Positions 37,900-51,800 of a DNA stretch of 64,000 bases are shown here, piece after piece. A model generated the notes under the pieces. That model was not told the DNA's origin, did no database searches, and saw only the letters and a list, made by a program, of their open reading frames with translations. Both the position numbers and the translations under genes were made by a program. The stretch lies in the NCBI GenBank assembly GCA_018881555.1, contig JACAXG010000014.1:4544697-4608696 (forward strand). The letters run 5' to 3'. Positions within the stretch are counted from its first letter, which is position 1. Each line of letters starts with the position of its first letter. This stretch comes from Amblyornis subalaris. Taxonomy: Eukaryota; Chordata; Aves; Passeriformes; Ptilonorhynchidae.

Positions 37900-39540
37900 C
37901 AGAACAGCCTGGCTTTGTTTTCTGTCATGTTATTTATCTTACTTCAGAATTAAATCCAGATGACATAGATAAGACAGGGGTGACCTCTAGTGCCCTTCCA
38001 GCTGCAGCTTCCACTGTTATTCCCTGTATTGATATTAGAGCATAAACAGAGAGAAGAAGCAACACCTTTCAGATTTGTTCTTCATTCACAAAGCCTCTCT
38101 CTCTCCCCCCTTTCAGAAACAAGATCTCATTTCCTCTTACNACTCAAACTCTATCACTGCAAGGCATTCGCTGCAGCATCCCTTTGTCACTGTTGTCTGG
38201 GAACAAAATTAAACACATTTACTTGTGTAAGAACTTATTATATTCCATTGACTATTTATCATAGCACATTTATATTTATCACCTTACATAAAAGAAAGAA
38301 GAGCCTATTTTGCTAACTCCAGGCTTGTCAATAGCTGAGAACAGCCATTCAAACTCCTGAGAAGAGACCTTTGTCTTGTAAAAAGTGTATTTTGCAGCAC
38401 CAAGGAGCTGAAAGGAGCGAGTCTTTCCTGTGACAGCCATCAGTATGCACCACTTTTTTTTGTCTTTCAGCAATGTCAAAACTCTCTGTTCTCGTGAATC
38501 AGCCTGCACCACACATACCCTGCTCACTGCGCTGGGCAATGCTCGTCAGGGGCTTTTCCTGGTGTTANTGTGAGGGAACAGCTCCTCTTTCAGAAAAGCC
38601 TTGAGACACCCCCTCACAGGGGGTGCAGGATTTTTCTTAAAGAAATAAACGATCTTAGCACACGCCTGAAAGATTTTTAGCTTCCTGTAATTGGGGCACT
38701 TCCTGCCCTGCTGAGGTTGGGGCTGTGCCCACCAGCACCCAGTGTGGGTGGTACCACCCTGACACAGAGTTTGGAGGACAGGACNGTGCTTCTCATCAGC
38801 TGACATCCCAAAATGTCACATCTCGAATAGGATCGCGTCAGGCAAAGAAGCCGCCTGCTAACAGCCTCCACAGCAACATTTCTATCCTCAAGAGAGCAGC
38901 AAACTCCCCTGTGCAGCCTCACAGGCTGCCACAGACTTATCTGATGCCTCTTCAGCTCTGTCTTCCCCGTCCCTTGCGAGCTGGCAGCCACCAGCCCAGC
39001 ACTCCTCCTGCTGCACCAGGGCTCCTGTGCAGAGCAAGGATCCTCAGGGCTGGCACCTCACTGCTGGAGCCCCAGGAACACTTCCCGAAAGTCATTCCCC
39101 AGCTCAGCCTCACGGANCCCTTGGGAGCCACGGGACATGTTGCTCTCACCCCCATCGCCACCCAGCAGGTACCTCNTTCCCCTTTTGACATCCTCCAGCC
39201 CATTTCTTCACCAGAAACAACTCCCAGGTCTCAGCCAGTCCTTCCTCCCCAACATCTTTTCGCTTTGACCCAAACTCCCTGGTCACTCATCCCCAAAGTT
39301 CCTGCCTCTAAAGCCTCCAGGCTTTGTACTGCCCCCATCATCCTCCTCCTCCCCAAACCAGCCCTTTCCTGGCATTTATACCTGTGACTCAGCCCGACTG
39401 AGGCTGGATCATCCACAGGTGAGGCTGGAAGATCCCCCTCTAACAAATGTTTTACTCGTTGCAGGGCTGGATGGGCAGGCTGCAACTAAACCAACAGCAT
39501 TTTTTCCAGTTTCAGTAAAAGCTCTTAATCTGCTGTGGAC

Positions 39541-39965
39541 AGAGAATCATGGAATGGTTTGGGTGGAAGGCACCTTAAAGCTCCTCTAATTCCAAACCCC
39601 TCTGCCACGGACAGGGACACCTTCCACTAGACCAGCTTGCTCTAAGCCCTGTCCAACCTGGCCTTGGACACTTGCAGGGATGGGGCAGCCACAGCTTCTC
39701 TGGGCAACCTGTGCCAGGGCCTCACCACCCTCACAGGGAACAATTTTTTTCCTGTTATCCAATCTGAACCCACCTTCTGTTAATTTGAATCCATTCCCGC
39801 TTGTCCTGTCACTCCAACCCCTTTTCCCTACTCCCTCTCCAGCTCTCTTTGAGCCCCTTTAGGTTCTGGAAGGGGCTCTGAGGTCTCCCTGGAGCCTTCT
39901 CTTCTCCAGGTGAACACCCCCAGCTCTCTCAGCCTGTCCCCATAGCAGAGATGCTCCAGCCCCCT
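39541..39965 (-). mobile_element. CR1 LINE fragment (3' end, minus orientation)
   Basis: It opens with gagaatcatggaatggtttg and runs through the conserved words gtccaacctggccttggaca, gatggggcagccacagcttc and agctctctcagcctgtcccc. The 3' end of the element is at the low coordinate. It is 5' truncated and non-coding, about 9 kb upstream of the PLD1 CpG island. Confidence 0.9.
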
Positions 39966-42900
39966 GATTATCAGGGATATAATACTGCTCTCCTTATGCA
40001 TCTATTCTCGGAATCATTTTCCCCTGGTTTTATGTCTCAAGGTTCACATGCTCCCTTGTTTACCTCAAAAGCAACAGTTTCTGAATTGAAGTTCCTCCAA
40101 ATGTTTTATTTTTAAAGTAAGTTTCAAGGGGAGTGGGACTTGTGTTAGTCATTGCATAATTTTGGTTTTATCTGGTGTAAATATCTCTTGCTTTGCTTGT
40201 ATAGTTCCGAGATATCCTGTGCTTCCCAGCATGACACCAACCTTGCTCTTGTGTCTCTGGATCCAGCACTGCTCCAGCCTTCCCACTTTGTTTCTTTTTC
40301 CCCTCTGTTTTAGTTAAGGATATGCAAAAATCTCATCCTCAGAGCCACTGTTTGCTTCTTCTACGATGTTCCATGTTCTTTCTCCTGGATTTATTTTGCT
40401 TGTTAGCTTTAGTAAACACCATTTTTCTTTACTGCTGTTCTGACTGTATATGATGGTGCTAGCTCTGTCTATTCCAGTTATGCTTTGCATCTGAAACAAT
40501 CTGTCAGCTTACATGTGCCTATAACTAGTGGGAGTATTATTTTCGAATATTTTCATTTAAACTCTAGCTTTGTTCGCTCNCATTGTTAAAATGCTCACAA
40601 TTAGCTAATCACTTTAATATTTGATTATCACATGAATGAGCTTTTTTGCATGCTTTTACAATATGCCACTTTCCTCACATCCTTGTTCATACAGTTGAAA
40701 AGTTACTCCTGNGAAGTGAAAATGCTTCACCTAAATGTCAGAATCTCAACCAGGCGATGCTGGCTTTGACACAAATCCAAACACTGAATCAGTTCTTTAT
40801 CAGGTAAAGTAGAATAATCATCATTAAAAATGCTTTCATTAAAGACTGGAGTTCTTTTCCTTCCAAGGGCTACACTGGTTCGAGGAAACCGTAAATCCTG
40901 TGGTTTGCCTGACACTGCACGTCAGACTAGATGATCAGAATAGTTTATTCTGGTATTCACACTGAAAAACTTACAAATATCTGGACAAACTGCAACTGCA
41001 TCTGGTGGAGAGATGGTCAGACATGACAAGGGAGTTGCTGCTTCTGATCTTAAATGCTCCTAATTCGCCCACAGTCCTGCTGAGGCACCCACTTCTCCCC
41101 CAGNCAGCAATAATGCAGCTGCTTTTACTTGTTTTCCTTTTCATCTGAGCTATAACTTTCAAAACTTTCCTGTTCAAAACTTNATTAGAAAACTGCACTT
41201 GGTCCTCCTGGTGATGGAGAGCCAGTGTTTTGCCACGATTGTTGTTGCATTAGTGTCCCCCCAGCTTTTGACTCCTGTAAATCAGAAGCTGACTCACGTG
41301 GAGGAATTTGGAGAGCCAGAGGCAGCTCTCAGACCTTGCTCCTTCACATGCTCAGCAGCGAGTGTGTCTGCTGAAGTCCCCGTGCTGGGACCAGGGATAG
41401 CAGCAGCCAGGATGGCTCTGTCCCCTCCACCCTGCGAGTCCAGGGGCAGGGAGGCCACAGGAAAGAGGCTTTTTATGTCGTGCCCCCCTGGATGGATCAC
41501 AACAGGAAAAAAAAATGCGGTTGGATGAGTCATGAAAGTTTTGAGANACCATGAGCTGGAAAAACCCCCTGGACACCCCACGGCACCACACACAGGGAAG
41601 GAGAACGTGGGCTGTCCCACTCCCCAGCCCAAGGCCCACAAAATAAGGTTTTGTTTTGCCTGCCTAAAATCCATCACAAAGCATAAAGCCAGTCTCAAAA
41701 AAGTCACTTTTGCCACACATACATGCAAAAAAGGCAATCAGAAAAGCTGGGTGCTGCCTTTCCAGAGTTTAGACCAAACTCAAAGCTGCCATCAGTCCCA
41801 GTTCCCCAGCACTCTGCTCCCAGTTTGCTCAAGCCCTCCACTAAAACCAGTAGCAGAATTCTCTATTCCTTTTTTTNCCCCCCAACTTCCAGTCATTTTT
41901 CACAGTTCAAGTAAAACGCGTAAAACCAGGCTTTGCCATTGGGTGAAAACTGGAAAAGGAAGAACGGGTGAAAAATAAAATCCACAAAACAATTCAAGAA
42001 AGACAGAACCTGACAGACAAAGCCTCAGCAGAGTCCAGTCCATCGTTTCTGTTCGTACTCACCAGCACAGGTGCTGCACAGCCCTCAGAAGAGCACGGCC
42101 AGGGGTATAGCCTCACCTTCCTTTAATTCCATCCATAAATCTGGGAAGAGCAGAGTATTACACNTCTCAGCATGCTGGGCAGATAAAAACACCCAAGCGC
42201 AGAGCATGGGATGAGTCGCCTGCACGTGGAAGCCTTTCCAAAGGCAGGAACTGGACACAGGTGGGGCTGGGATCAGCCTGTGGAGCAGGAGGGTATTCAC
42301 CAATGGGATTGCAACGCCCATTTACCCAGCCAAGCCATCAGGTCCTCTTTAAACAGAGGGAAAAGAAAGAAAAAAAGAAAAAAGATGTTTTTTAAAGAAA
42401 AAACATTGAGAATTTTTACATGTCTCNCAGTTTTTGCACTCACTTAGCTGCCGATCACTGTAGATTTCTGAAAATTATTAACAAATACAACCTAGCAGCC
42501 AGTGGCACGCAGCCTCTGAGGTGTCAGTCTTTATTAAACCTTCGAATGAAAGTGGCCCTGAAGTGCCAAATTCCCGTTTTGCCCTCTGTCACACTTACTG
42601 AGGGAACATAAACCTGACCCAGAACCGGTTCTTCAGCAATTTAATTGTAAGTATCGCGTACAGCAGCTGCTAACACACCCAGAAATGGGCCACTGAGGTG
42701 TTACTTCGTTTTTTAACTGTCTTTGGTTTTTCACTTTCTTCCAGACCATAATGGATACCTGGATAGCCAGTTATCTCAGACAAGCCAGAGGATGGTCATT
42801 GCTGGAATTTTCTGGCTCTCCTGCATGTAACTGGATGGCATCTGNTCCACAGCCCTCAGTTTCCAGCTGGGGACACCAGGGGTTTCTGTGCTCAGAGAAG

Positions 42901-43460
42901 AGCTTGGAGTTTGTTTGGTGTCGCAACATCATTCCTGGCATGTCTCCAGCCAGGTCCTTATGCAAACGACCAGCATTTACTTGGAATTTGCATTTATGTG
43001 TAACTGAAAGGCTGCTTCCAAGGATGCCTGTTCCCAAATCTTTGGGCTCTCCCCATAACCAAACATCTCCANGCTGGTTTACAGGAGCCGAGGCTGCTGC
43101 CGGGTGTGATTCAGAGCCGCAGTTTGTTTGGTATTGACTTAAACCGAGGGCTGCCCTGAGCAAACTGCCCATCCCAGCTCCAAACACCCTTATCTCCTGG
43201 CAGCCCTGGTCCTCCTGCGCTTAAAGCAAAACTACGCTTTGGAGTCAGGAATGAGATGAAGCCGACGAGGCAGAGAACAACTTCACATCACTTCCCCCTG
43301 CTGTCTGTGGAATTCCCACAATTAACCATGCCATCAGCAAGTACCCCGTTGAGCCAGCCCCGGCAAACTCCCGCTCCAACCAGCCAGCACTCACCTGGAT
43401 CTGAACCGAATTCCCTCCAAAGTCCCCAGGAACGATGTGACGCGCTGTGCTGGGGCATTA

Positions 43461-43490
43461 ATCCGTGGGAAATCGTGGGAAATCGTGGGA
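43461..43490 (+). repeat. 10-bp tandem repeat, three units
   Basis: Three consecutive 10-mers: atccgtggga, aatcgtggga, aatcgtggga. The last two are identical and the first differs at one base. Confidence 0.75.
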
Positions 43491-45736
43491 TCCCAGTGCT
43501 GCACCGTGCATGCGGGTGTTTCTGGAGCCCTTCGGAGAGGACNTCTGAGGCAGCACCTCTGCTCTGGGAGGCAGGTGGCCCACGGGTGGGTGAAGTGGGG
43601 AGATAAGCGGGCGAGGACACGCCAGCAGCAGCCGGGATCGCCCGGCGCCGCTCCAGCGCTGGGGCGCTTCCTCTTTCCAACGTCACTTTGGTGTTACGCG
43701 GAAGGACCAAANAGCAAGTTGGTTCATGGCCTCTTTCTTCTTCTTTTTTTTTTAATAAGTAGTTCAATTCTTATTGTTTTAAATGCAGGAAGAAGTGGCT
43801 TTTTCTCTCGGGTAACATTCCTGCATCTAACCTTATTAAATGGAAAGGAAAAATCTGCTGTTTTCAGAAAACCAGGCAAAGTTAGGACCCTGGCCAGCCA
43901 CTCTTCATCAGCTTTGCTAGATCTGCACTGTGGGGGCATTGACACTACTTTAAAAGTGGGTGAAGAGAGGCAGGGAAGTGAGGGACTGCACAGTGAAGGC
44001 TGAGGAAAAGGTGCTTNGGGATTGCAAACGCTCAGAGCACCCAGCCCAGGTACAGCGTGCTCGTCCGGTGTGAAACCGCTCAGCTATTTCAAATTCGCTA
44101 AAATATCTTGACAGGGTGGCTCTGCTTTTCTTCTGGTGCCTGTGTGGTCCCGGAGGAGCCACGTGCACACAGCATCTGCTCCCAGGGGACACGGCCGGCC
44201 CCGGGAGGCTTCCTGAGAGCAAACTGGGAAGGGAGCACACTCCNTGATCACTGAGCAAGACAGTTGTGGCATGTTGAGGTGTCCAAATAATGATTTTTGT
44301 GCAAACACGTGTCAAGTGGGGATATTTCTTATAAAATCTTCAGAAGTGCTTCGGTCTAGGTTTTGGGAAGATTGTCTCATCTTTATTCTGAGTTGCTTTT
44401 CTTTTCCATTTCCTTTTTCTTTTGTCAGGCTGAAGCCACAGAGCGAAGCTCTTCTGAAGATCCATCAAGGGTGAAAAGGGATGCTGCGATCCCCTGGGAG
44501 AGATCTGAGTGGAAAACTGCCTGGAAAGAGAGTAGTGGGGGAAAAAAAAAAGGCAAGGGTTAGGTTTATCGTATTTAGGCTGGTATTTATATTAGTGATA
44601 GCACTTGTTTGAAGGTCAGCATTTGTTTCAGCAAACTTGCTATCAGTGAGCAGCTGAGTCATCCTGCCTTGTGCACATGGGGAGAAGCGTCCTCCTCGTG
44701 AAACACCATGGGCTTTCATGTTTTCACCCCAAATCCCACTGTGTTTTTAAAGCACTGAANGCACCATGCTGCTCATTACCCAACTCTCCTGGCTTGCTGA
44801 AAACCCAGCCCAGCCTTTCTGAACTGCAAACACCACCCTGGGACCTTTTAAGCTGCCAGTGACATACTCAGCTATCTGAGTTTTGGGAGGCTCTTTGTGA
44901 CTCCAGGCGAAGTCATGAGTTTTCAGTGTTCGGAAAAGCAGACTTTAGCAGGCTGTTGTAAAAGGAACACCTTTGCCTTCTGATTGCAAAAACCAGGGAT
45001 TCCTTCAGGAGATTACAGCCCCCCCATTCTAACAGGCTTGTTCAGGGTGGTACCACCGAGTTTTCAGATGGAGACAGCACTCTCACAGTGATAGTCCGGG
45101 CAAAGGCTGGTTTTAATTAGGAGCACTAAGAGTCGTTAAGTGACCAAGTATGNTACTGAGTCACGTCACATGGAACAGTACGGAGATTGCTTAGGGCCAT
45201 GGAGTTCAGTCTTTCCTTTAAAAATCTTTCCTAAGACTGTTCCTCCGGGAGGAGGAAGCCAGGGGGGCAGTTGGCATCACCGTTCCAGCAGGAACCACAA
45301 ACGTGTCTGATCAGAGGCTGCAGAGGAGGATTTTGTGGTCTCTTAAGAACAGACATGGCGAAATATGCCTTCAGTGGAGACACACGGCTGNGCAGGGCAT
45401 TTCTAACATTCTCAAGCAGTCCCCAAAACACTTAATTTAACACCAGCCAGCCCTTTAAACACCACTTTTGCTTGGGATGTTGTAGTTNTATGAGAGGGTA
45501 AGCAGTGCCTTCAGGCATTGACCTCAGATGCTCTCCCCCTGACTCTGCACCGAGCTGTGACTGGGCAGGAGCTGTGCTGAGACGGATGCCTTGCCCCCCA
45601 CCACGCTCCCCTCCTGCTCCCAGTTTGCTCCAGGAAGGCTTGTCCCTTCCTCAGTCGTAGGAGGAGGAAACCTTTTGAAAGATGGAACAGACCCAGCAAG
45701 CCTCAGTTCCTGGTTTGAGGGAAGATAAGTTGTCTT

Positions 45737-45750
45737 CTGGGAATTGTAGT
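45737..45750 (-). promoter_or_regulatory. ZNF143/THAP11-type motif (ACTACAATTCCCAG), second copy
   Basis: The same 14 bp as the copy at 34791. This one lies about 470 bp before a small CpG-rich patch at about 46.2 kb, an arrangement seen at ZNF143-driven promoters. Binding is inferred from sequence only. Confidence 0.5.
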
Positions 45751-46214
45751 CCCAGGAAACACGAATTTGCAGCCCTCCTCCAAAGGTGAGCCAGGAAAGC
45801 AGGCAGCCTGTGACTGTTTCCATACCTCCAGTGCAAGGGAAAATGTGTTGAAATTGAGGGAAATTTTTACAGGCAACTCCGCTTGGAAATTAGCAAGCTC
45901 CAGTAGGAAAACTTGAACGTGTTTAGGAGAATCAGACACCAAGGAAGAAACTCTTTCTGCCTTGATGAGANCTGGAAAAGGGTGGTATTTCTTGGAGTCT
46001 CTAGTCAGAGGGAAACTAACCTTGGGGTTCCACAGGAGGTTTGAAGGATGCCTGAGGAGAGAGCATTGGCTGGCTAGAGAGCCAGGCACAGCTAAGCCCT
46101 CAAATATTCTGCCAGAGTTGAAGCAAGCAGTGTTGCAAAATGTAGATGGAAAGTTTGGACCCCAATCTGCAGCAGCCTGGCAGAGGAGAAGAGCTCTACC
46201 TGCTGCTCTTGCCT

Positions 46215-46480
46215 GTGGAAGAGGAGTCGGGGCAAGGCACGGTGCGGAGCAGCGCGCGGAAATACGGACGCAGCTGACAGAAGAACCCGCTGGAACGAAC
46301 CAAGACTTACTGACAGAAAGTGCACAGCGGTTGGTTGTGGTTTCCAGGGGCCACCGCAGTGTTTGCAGGGTGACAGAGGCAGAGGAAGTGTTTCTATGGA
46401 CGACCGAAGAACTGAACCCAGCACGGGCGTCGGGCTGCTAAATCAGAGAGCGGACACCGCGCTTGCCCGCGGCTTCAAAT
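46215..46480. promoter_or_regulatory. Small orphan CpG patch, possible promoter
   Basis: By hand count there are about 22 CpG dinucleotides in about 265 bp. That is roughly the number expected from base composition, whereas the flanking DNA is CpG-depleted. No known gene starts here. A plus-strand open frame (MDDRRTEPSTGVG, from 46396) has no recognised family. It could be the promoter of a non-coding RNA, an old promoter of TMEM212 12 kb downstream, or an enhancer. Confidence 0.4.
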
Positions 46481-48605
46481 ATTGTTGTTGGCAAAGTAAT
46501 TTATATTCTTCTTCTGGAAAAGACTATTATGTCCTTGTTTGTGAGAGGAAATGCTGTCCTCTGGCTACGCAAAANTCTGTACAGCATGTTCTGCGGAAAG
46601 CCTAAATGCATTATCCAAAAGCCCTGGAGCCCACTGGGAGATCCACCACCTTCNATCACCGCACTCAAAGCACTGGCACAGCCACCAGCCCTGCACAGTC
46701 ACCCCTGGGGCCGTGCCTGCCCTTGGCTCTGTGCTCTGCNTGTCCCAGGGGCCCAGGCTGTTGCTAGAAAGCTGTATTTATGTACAAGCAACTCAGCTGG
46801 GGAGGGCTTGATTTCATTACTGACGTTGGCTCACGTGTGGCTGCTGCAGCGCCTCCTCTGCAGCCTCTCAGTGCTGGGTTAGAGGGCTTGGTTGAAAAGC
46901 TGCCATGACTTACCCTGCTCTGGTGGTTTGGGGAGCAGCATCAATGGGAGTACTGCACTCACCAGCTGAACACTAAATAACTGGAAATAATAACCAGTGA
47001 AGACATTTATGAGCTGAGCGAGGCCCTAGGACAATAAAGGAAGGTTGATGCTAGCTCATTCATTACCATCTGCACATATTGGCAGTAAAGTTGACAGCAG
47101 CAGTCAGAACCACAGGCCTACAAAGACCTCTTAACATTATTTTCCACTTTTACAAATTCAATTAGCTCTTTCCCCTCAAGCGGCAAAATACAAAAATACT
47201 TTTTTTTTCCAGGTAGTACAGCCATTTTCTAGGTAAACAAAAGGAGAGACTCCTAAAGCGGAAAAANCTGTATTAGAACTGTTATTCCCATTTTCTACAT
47301 GGACGTTTTGGCAGTAGCTTCTTCTCTGAAAGGAACAGTAATTTTGTTCAGTGCCATAATTCATGGGCTTCTAAACCAGAATGCTGATGGATGGATTCTC
47401 GAAAGATGGAATTCAATCTGATTTCCCATGTCTTTCTCTGGATCTACTCGGCCAGTGTAAGTTTAGACAGGAACAATCATCATTTCTGTTTCAAGAATAA
47501 GCTGTGCTGATGTCTGGTTCTCCTTCCCCGCAGCTGGCAGTTTCCAGGGCTCTTGCAGTTTTGGGAGAGGGGGAACACTTTGTGTTGTAGGAGAGCACTG
47601 AACAGAACCGTAAGGAAAAGATCGGAATAAGACAACACCTCCCAGCCCAGCAGCACCTCCTGATTGACCCATCCATTTTCTTCGTCCAGAAATCAGAGCT
47701 GGCCTGAGCAGCCTGGTCCAGCTGCTGTTGACGTGATGGCTTTGGGACAGCCAGCCCCAGGGTGTTCCCAGATAACAGATAGCAGTGTGCTGCTGGAGCC
47801 CCCCTCCAAGGTCTGGGTTTAGCCAGGAGTTCACGTTGGCATGTGTTGATGCGGGAAGATAATCCTTGTGCCTAAGGCAGCCCAGAGCCTGGTTTCAGGA
47901 ACAACCTGGTAATGGAGCCATTCTCTTTTTTAATTATACTGTCCGAACAGAACCTTGTGGGCCTGATTTTGTGCTGTCAGAAAGAGAAAGGTGATCATGC
48001 CAGCACACACATGACAAGACTGAGTCAAGATTCAGCAATTGTACCAGCCGCTCAGCCCGTCCTTCCCAGAAAGAAAATGATTCACGCATCCCATGACACC
48101 ATCCCGCCACGCAGTATTCCTGGGATCCTGAATTTGTCAATGCTGTGACGTCTGATCCCAGTTTGTGGTGGTGGATAAAGTGATGTTAACTGACNGGTTA
48201 TTCAGCATATTATCTCAGGGGTAGCATTAATACCTTCCCCATTCAGTGGTGTAATATCTTATGCACAAAATGCACNTTAGGCTCAGTAAGCCTTACTAGC
48301 CTCACTTCTGAGCCTTACTGAATCCTTACTAGGATTTGGGAAAATCAGCATTTGGGGAGAGGGTACCAACCTTTCACCCATAATAAGCTTTCAAAGATGA
48401 ATATTTCTATATTCCAGCTTTTCCTGTGGGAATTTGTTATCTCTTCCCCAGCAATACAGCAATGCACTCCTGCCATCAGATATCTTTTCCATATGTAGGG
48501 GCCTGGAAACCCTGCTCATTCCTGCATCCTCCCAGGATGCATTAGAGAATGAGTCATCCCTGTATTTAAAACGAAAGCATGGCAACATCCTGTCGGATCC
48601 CTGGG

Positions 48606-48885
48606 TGCAAGATGGGACAAGGGGGAAGAGATTTAAACTGAAANAGGAGAGATTTAGCTCACACGTTAGAAAGAGGTTCTTACCTGTGAGGGTGCTGAAG
48701 CACTAGCACAGGTTGCCCAGAAAAGCTGGGGCTGCCCCATCCCTGGAAGTGTTCAAGGCCAGGTTGGATGGGACTTGGAGCAACTCGGTCTGGTGGAAGG
48801 TGTCCCTGCCTGTGGTTGGAACGAGGCGATCTTTCAGATCCCTTTCAGCNCAAACCATTCCATGATATTCAGAGTGAGCAGGACC
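48606..48885 (+). mobile_element. CR1 LINE fragment (3' end, plus orientation)
   Basis: It holds the sense-strand CR1 tail: gggacaagggggaagagatt, gatttagctcacacg, gcacaggttgcccagaaaag, gccccatccctggaagtgtt and caaggccaggttggatggga. It ends near caaaccattccatgatattc. It is 5' truncated and the ends are approximate. Confidence 0.88.
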
Positions 48886-51800
48886 AAGCAAGGGGACACC
48901 CACCAGCACCTCATCCCACACTGCATCACTTCCATCCCAGGGATGTCCCGGGTTTTCCCTCCAGCAGCGTGGGGATGGAGACCACACGGGCGTGTTTGCC
49001 TTACACAATAAAAGAACAACCACAAGGCTCCAGCTCTGTCTTTCTTTGATGGAAAGGCAGCCAGAGAACTGCCCTCTCCCACGAGCCCAGTGCTCAGCCT
49101 ATGAGATAATACAGGCTGGCCTTTTCTTTGCAGCTGTATTGTTTTAGTGCTTGGAAAATAGCAGCAGGCTGAGCAATGAGTCATCTGTCACTAGATGGGG
49201 TTAAAGTAATTTCCGTTTTCTGTTGCCATGGGGAAATCAACGTCCCAAGATTTGTCCTTTCTCCCACTCAAACATGTGGGAGTAGAAAGCCTGAAACCCA
49301 GCAGGACTAAACATTTTTTTAAATTATTTTTTATATNTTTTTTTGTCCCCTTATAAACAAACTTCCCTCTGTGGCCTTGCAGCTGTCAGTCTGTTCCCNG
49401 AATCACCCGGTTAACAATGTCATTCCCCTTGGATTGCAAAAAATCCAGAAGCAGAGTTTAAGTAAATATTTGACATTCATATAGGAGTTGCTTCATGTTA
49501 TCACTTGAAGAGTCTCTTTTCCTTGTAAGGTTTTACATGTACATTCGAGGGGGATTATAAACTTGATATTATACAAACAAAGTTGAAACTTTGAAGGAAA
49601 AGTAAATTAAAGTAGGAGCTCTTCCAGCATATAGTGTCANGATATAGTGGTTAACAGAAACAGGAAAGAGGAAATTGCAGTAAATACCATTTAAAAGCCT
49701 TCCTAACGTATAGTTTATATGAGTAGCGGCACAGCAACATCTAGTGTTGATCAGGAATATAGCTAGAAGTTATCACATGCTTTATTAATGGTATTNTGAT
49801 GAAATCAAGTGTTTTCTGGACTGTGATACCACTGCCCAGCCTCAGCTCCTTCTCCCGTGTTCCCTATCATGTCAGCTGTGTCACTGCCTGCATTAGCTCT
49901 GCAGAAGTGCAGTCACTTGGGAATGCTCCCCATCTGCCTGGATCAGCAGGAGAATCACTGGGTGATTCTATTTAAGTGCCAGCTCAATAGATAAACAGTA
50001 TTAAACGTGATTCAGTGCAAGAGTGGCCAAAACTTACAGCATCTGAACTGAAATTAAGAAGGCAATTCCTACCTGAGGGCTGATCTGCTGTCGAACTGGC
50101 AGAGCACTCAAGAGTTATTCCNTTCCCTAGAAATGATGGTGCGAGTGTGAAGTTGCCGCACTAAGAGGTGTGTCAGAGCAGACCCTGCTTTCACGCTCCT
50201 GTATTTATTCACAAGTGCAGGGATTACTGTGTTATGCACAGTTTAAGGCCATCTATAGAAAAATTGATTGAAGTGCATATTGAATCTCTCACCATATCCC
50301 ATGCAGACACTTCATTTAAAAGACACCTGAGGCTCAAAGTTCTTGCTACTTATCTCTTCTGTAGGTGTATGTTACGGATTATCATTCATTTAGTTTTGAT
50401 TTCCTAAATGTAACTAAACTAATCAAGTTTCAGTTAACATTAGTTTAGTTTTCTTAGTTTAGGTTTAATTATTTTTAATGGCTTCGTTAAACTCTCACAG
50501 ATTTTTTTTCTTCATATAAGCAAACCCTTATATGAAAACTCACTCTAGACTGTTTGAATAAAATAATTTGTCTACTTAGATTACAGCTCCTACTACATGA
50601 AGTTTGCTTCATCTTCAGTAAAATAATGTCCTTTGGGTTTTCTCAAACAAAACAGNATTAATGACTGGCTGCTTTCCAAGTCCAGCTGTCTTGCAACCCC
50701 CTGTGAACAGATTTTTTGCCACATTTACGTTTATTACATGATCTAATTAGCATGACTGTGTAGGTGCGTGGAATGCACTGGAGGAGAAGAAAAATACAAG
50801 TGTACAAAATTCTGTTATATAATTTGCTATGGGAACGTGCTTAATGCAGAGACCTGGATCACACTCTGGATTCTTTTCAGCAGGATTTTGGGAGTGAGCA
50901 GTTAGGCAAGGAAAATAAAGGACATTCAAGTCTATCACANAGACAGGGGCCAAGAGCAGGAAAGTCTGACTACCACCTGATTTTCATGNCTTAGAAATAC
51001 AACCACAATTTTAAAAGGTATTAATTCTACACTCACATTTGCTGCTTTTGTTTCAAGGTAAAACAATTCAGCAGAATTCACTGCCTGACCTGAAGTGAGG
51101 ACTGCAAGATTGTCAGCTGTGCTGGGAGGCTGGTCCAACATCAGAATGAAATGCAGCTCCTAACTAATAGCGAGAAAACACAGATTGTTAACCACTGTGG
51201 CCCNGAGAAAGGCATCAGGGTGTCTGTCAGAAACACGCAGCCAGACCAGAGATCAGAGCTCTGCTTCATGTTATTGAGACGTTCACACCACCCTAACAAA
51301 GTTAAACAGGCAGCTCAGTAACATGAAGCGATCAGACTCTCTTTCTTCCTCCTGCATGCATGAAATGACATTTTAAAGTGACGTGTGATCTTTCAGAGCC
51401 TGCAAAGGGGTCAGGCACCAGGCGCATCTGGCACGCTGATCCTCTCTTTCAGGAGCATGAAGTCATCCTCCAAGCTGCATTCCTGAGGCAAGAGTGCAAT
51501 TTTCCACGTGTCACTTCACTGACTCGCACACAGAACGGAGATTAATATTAATTTCATTGATGGTCAGGCATATTTAAGAAAATTGCAAGCCCTGCTAATG
51601 GTGTTTTAATTTAAGTAGAAGTAAAACAGTGTTTGGTAAAGAGGGCTGGTGTTGTTTGAGTAAACACACTCCACACAGCCCCCTGCACTGTGCCATGAAT
51701 CAGCNCAGTGCTGGGTTCCACCCAGCCGGGTGAATTTGGTATCAGAGGATCTTCAGAGGTGTGAGTTTCATTGTAAAACTCCTGCTTATTAAATTTGCCA

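Larger units (their letters stand above)
31111..48605. other. Intergenic DNA upstream of PLD1, no gene recognised
   Basis: Apart from the repeats and motifs listed separately, I found no exon, RNA gene or conserved family match on either strand. Open frames are short, contain Ns and lack splice or domain support. AP-1 motifs are unusually frequent from 41.3 kb onward. Confidence 0.7.
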
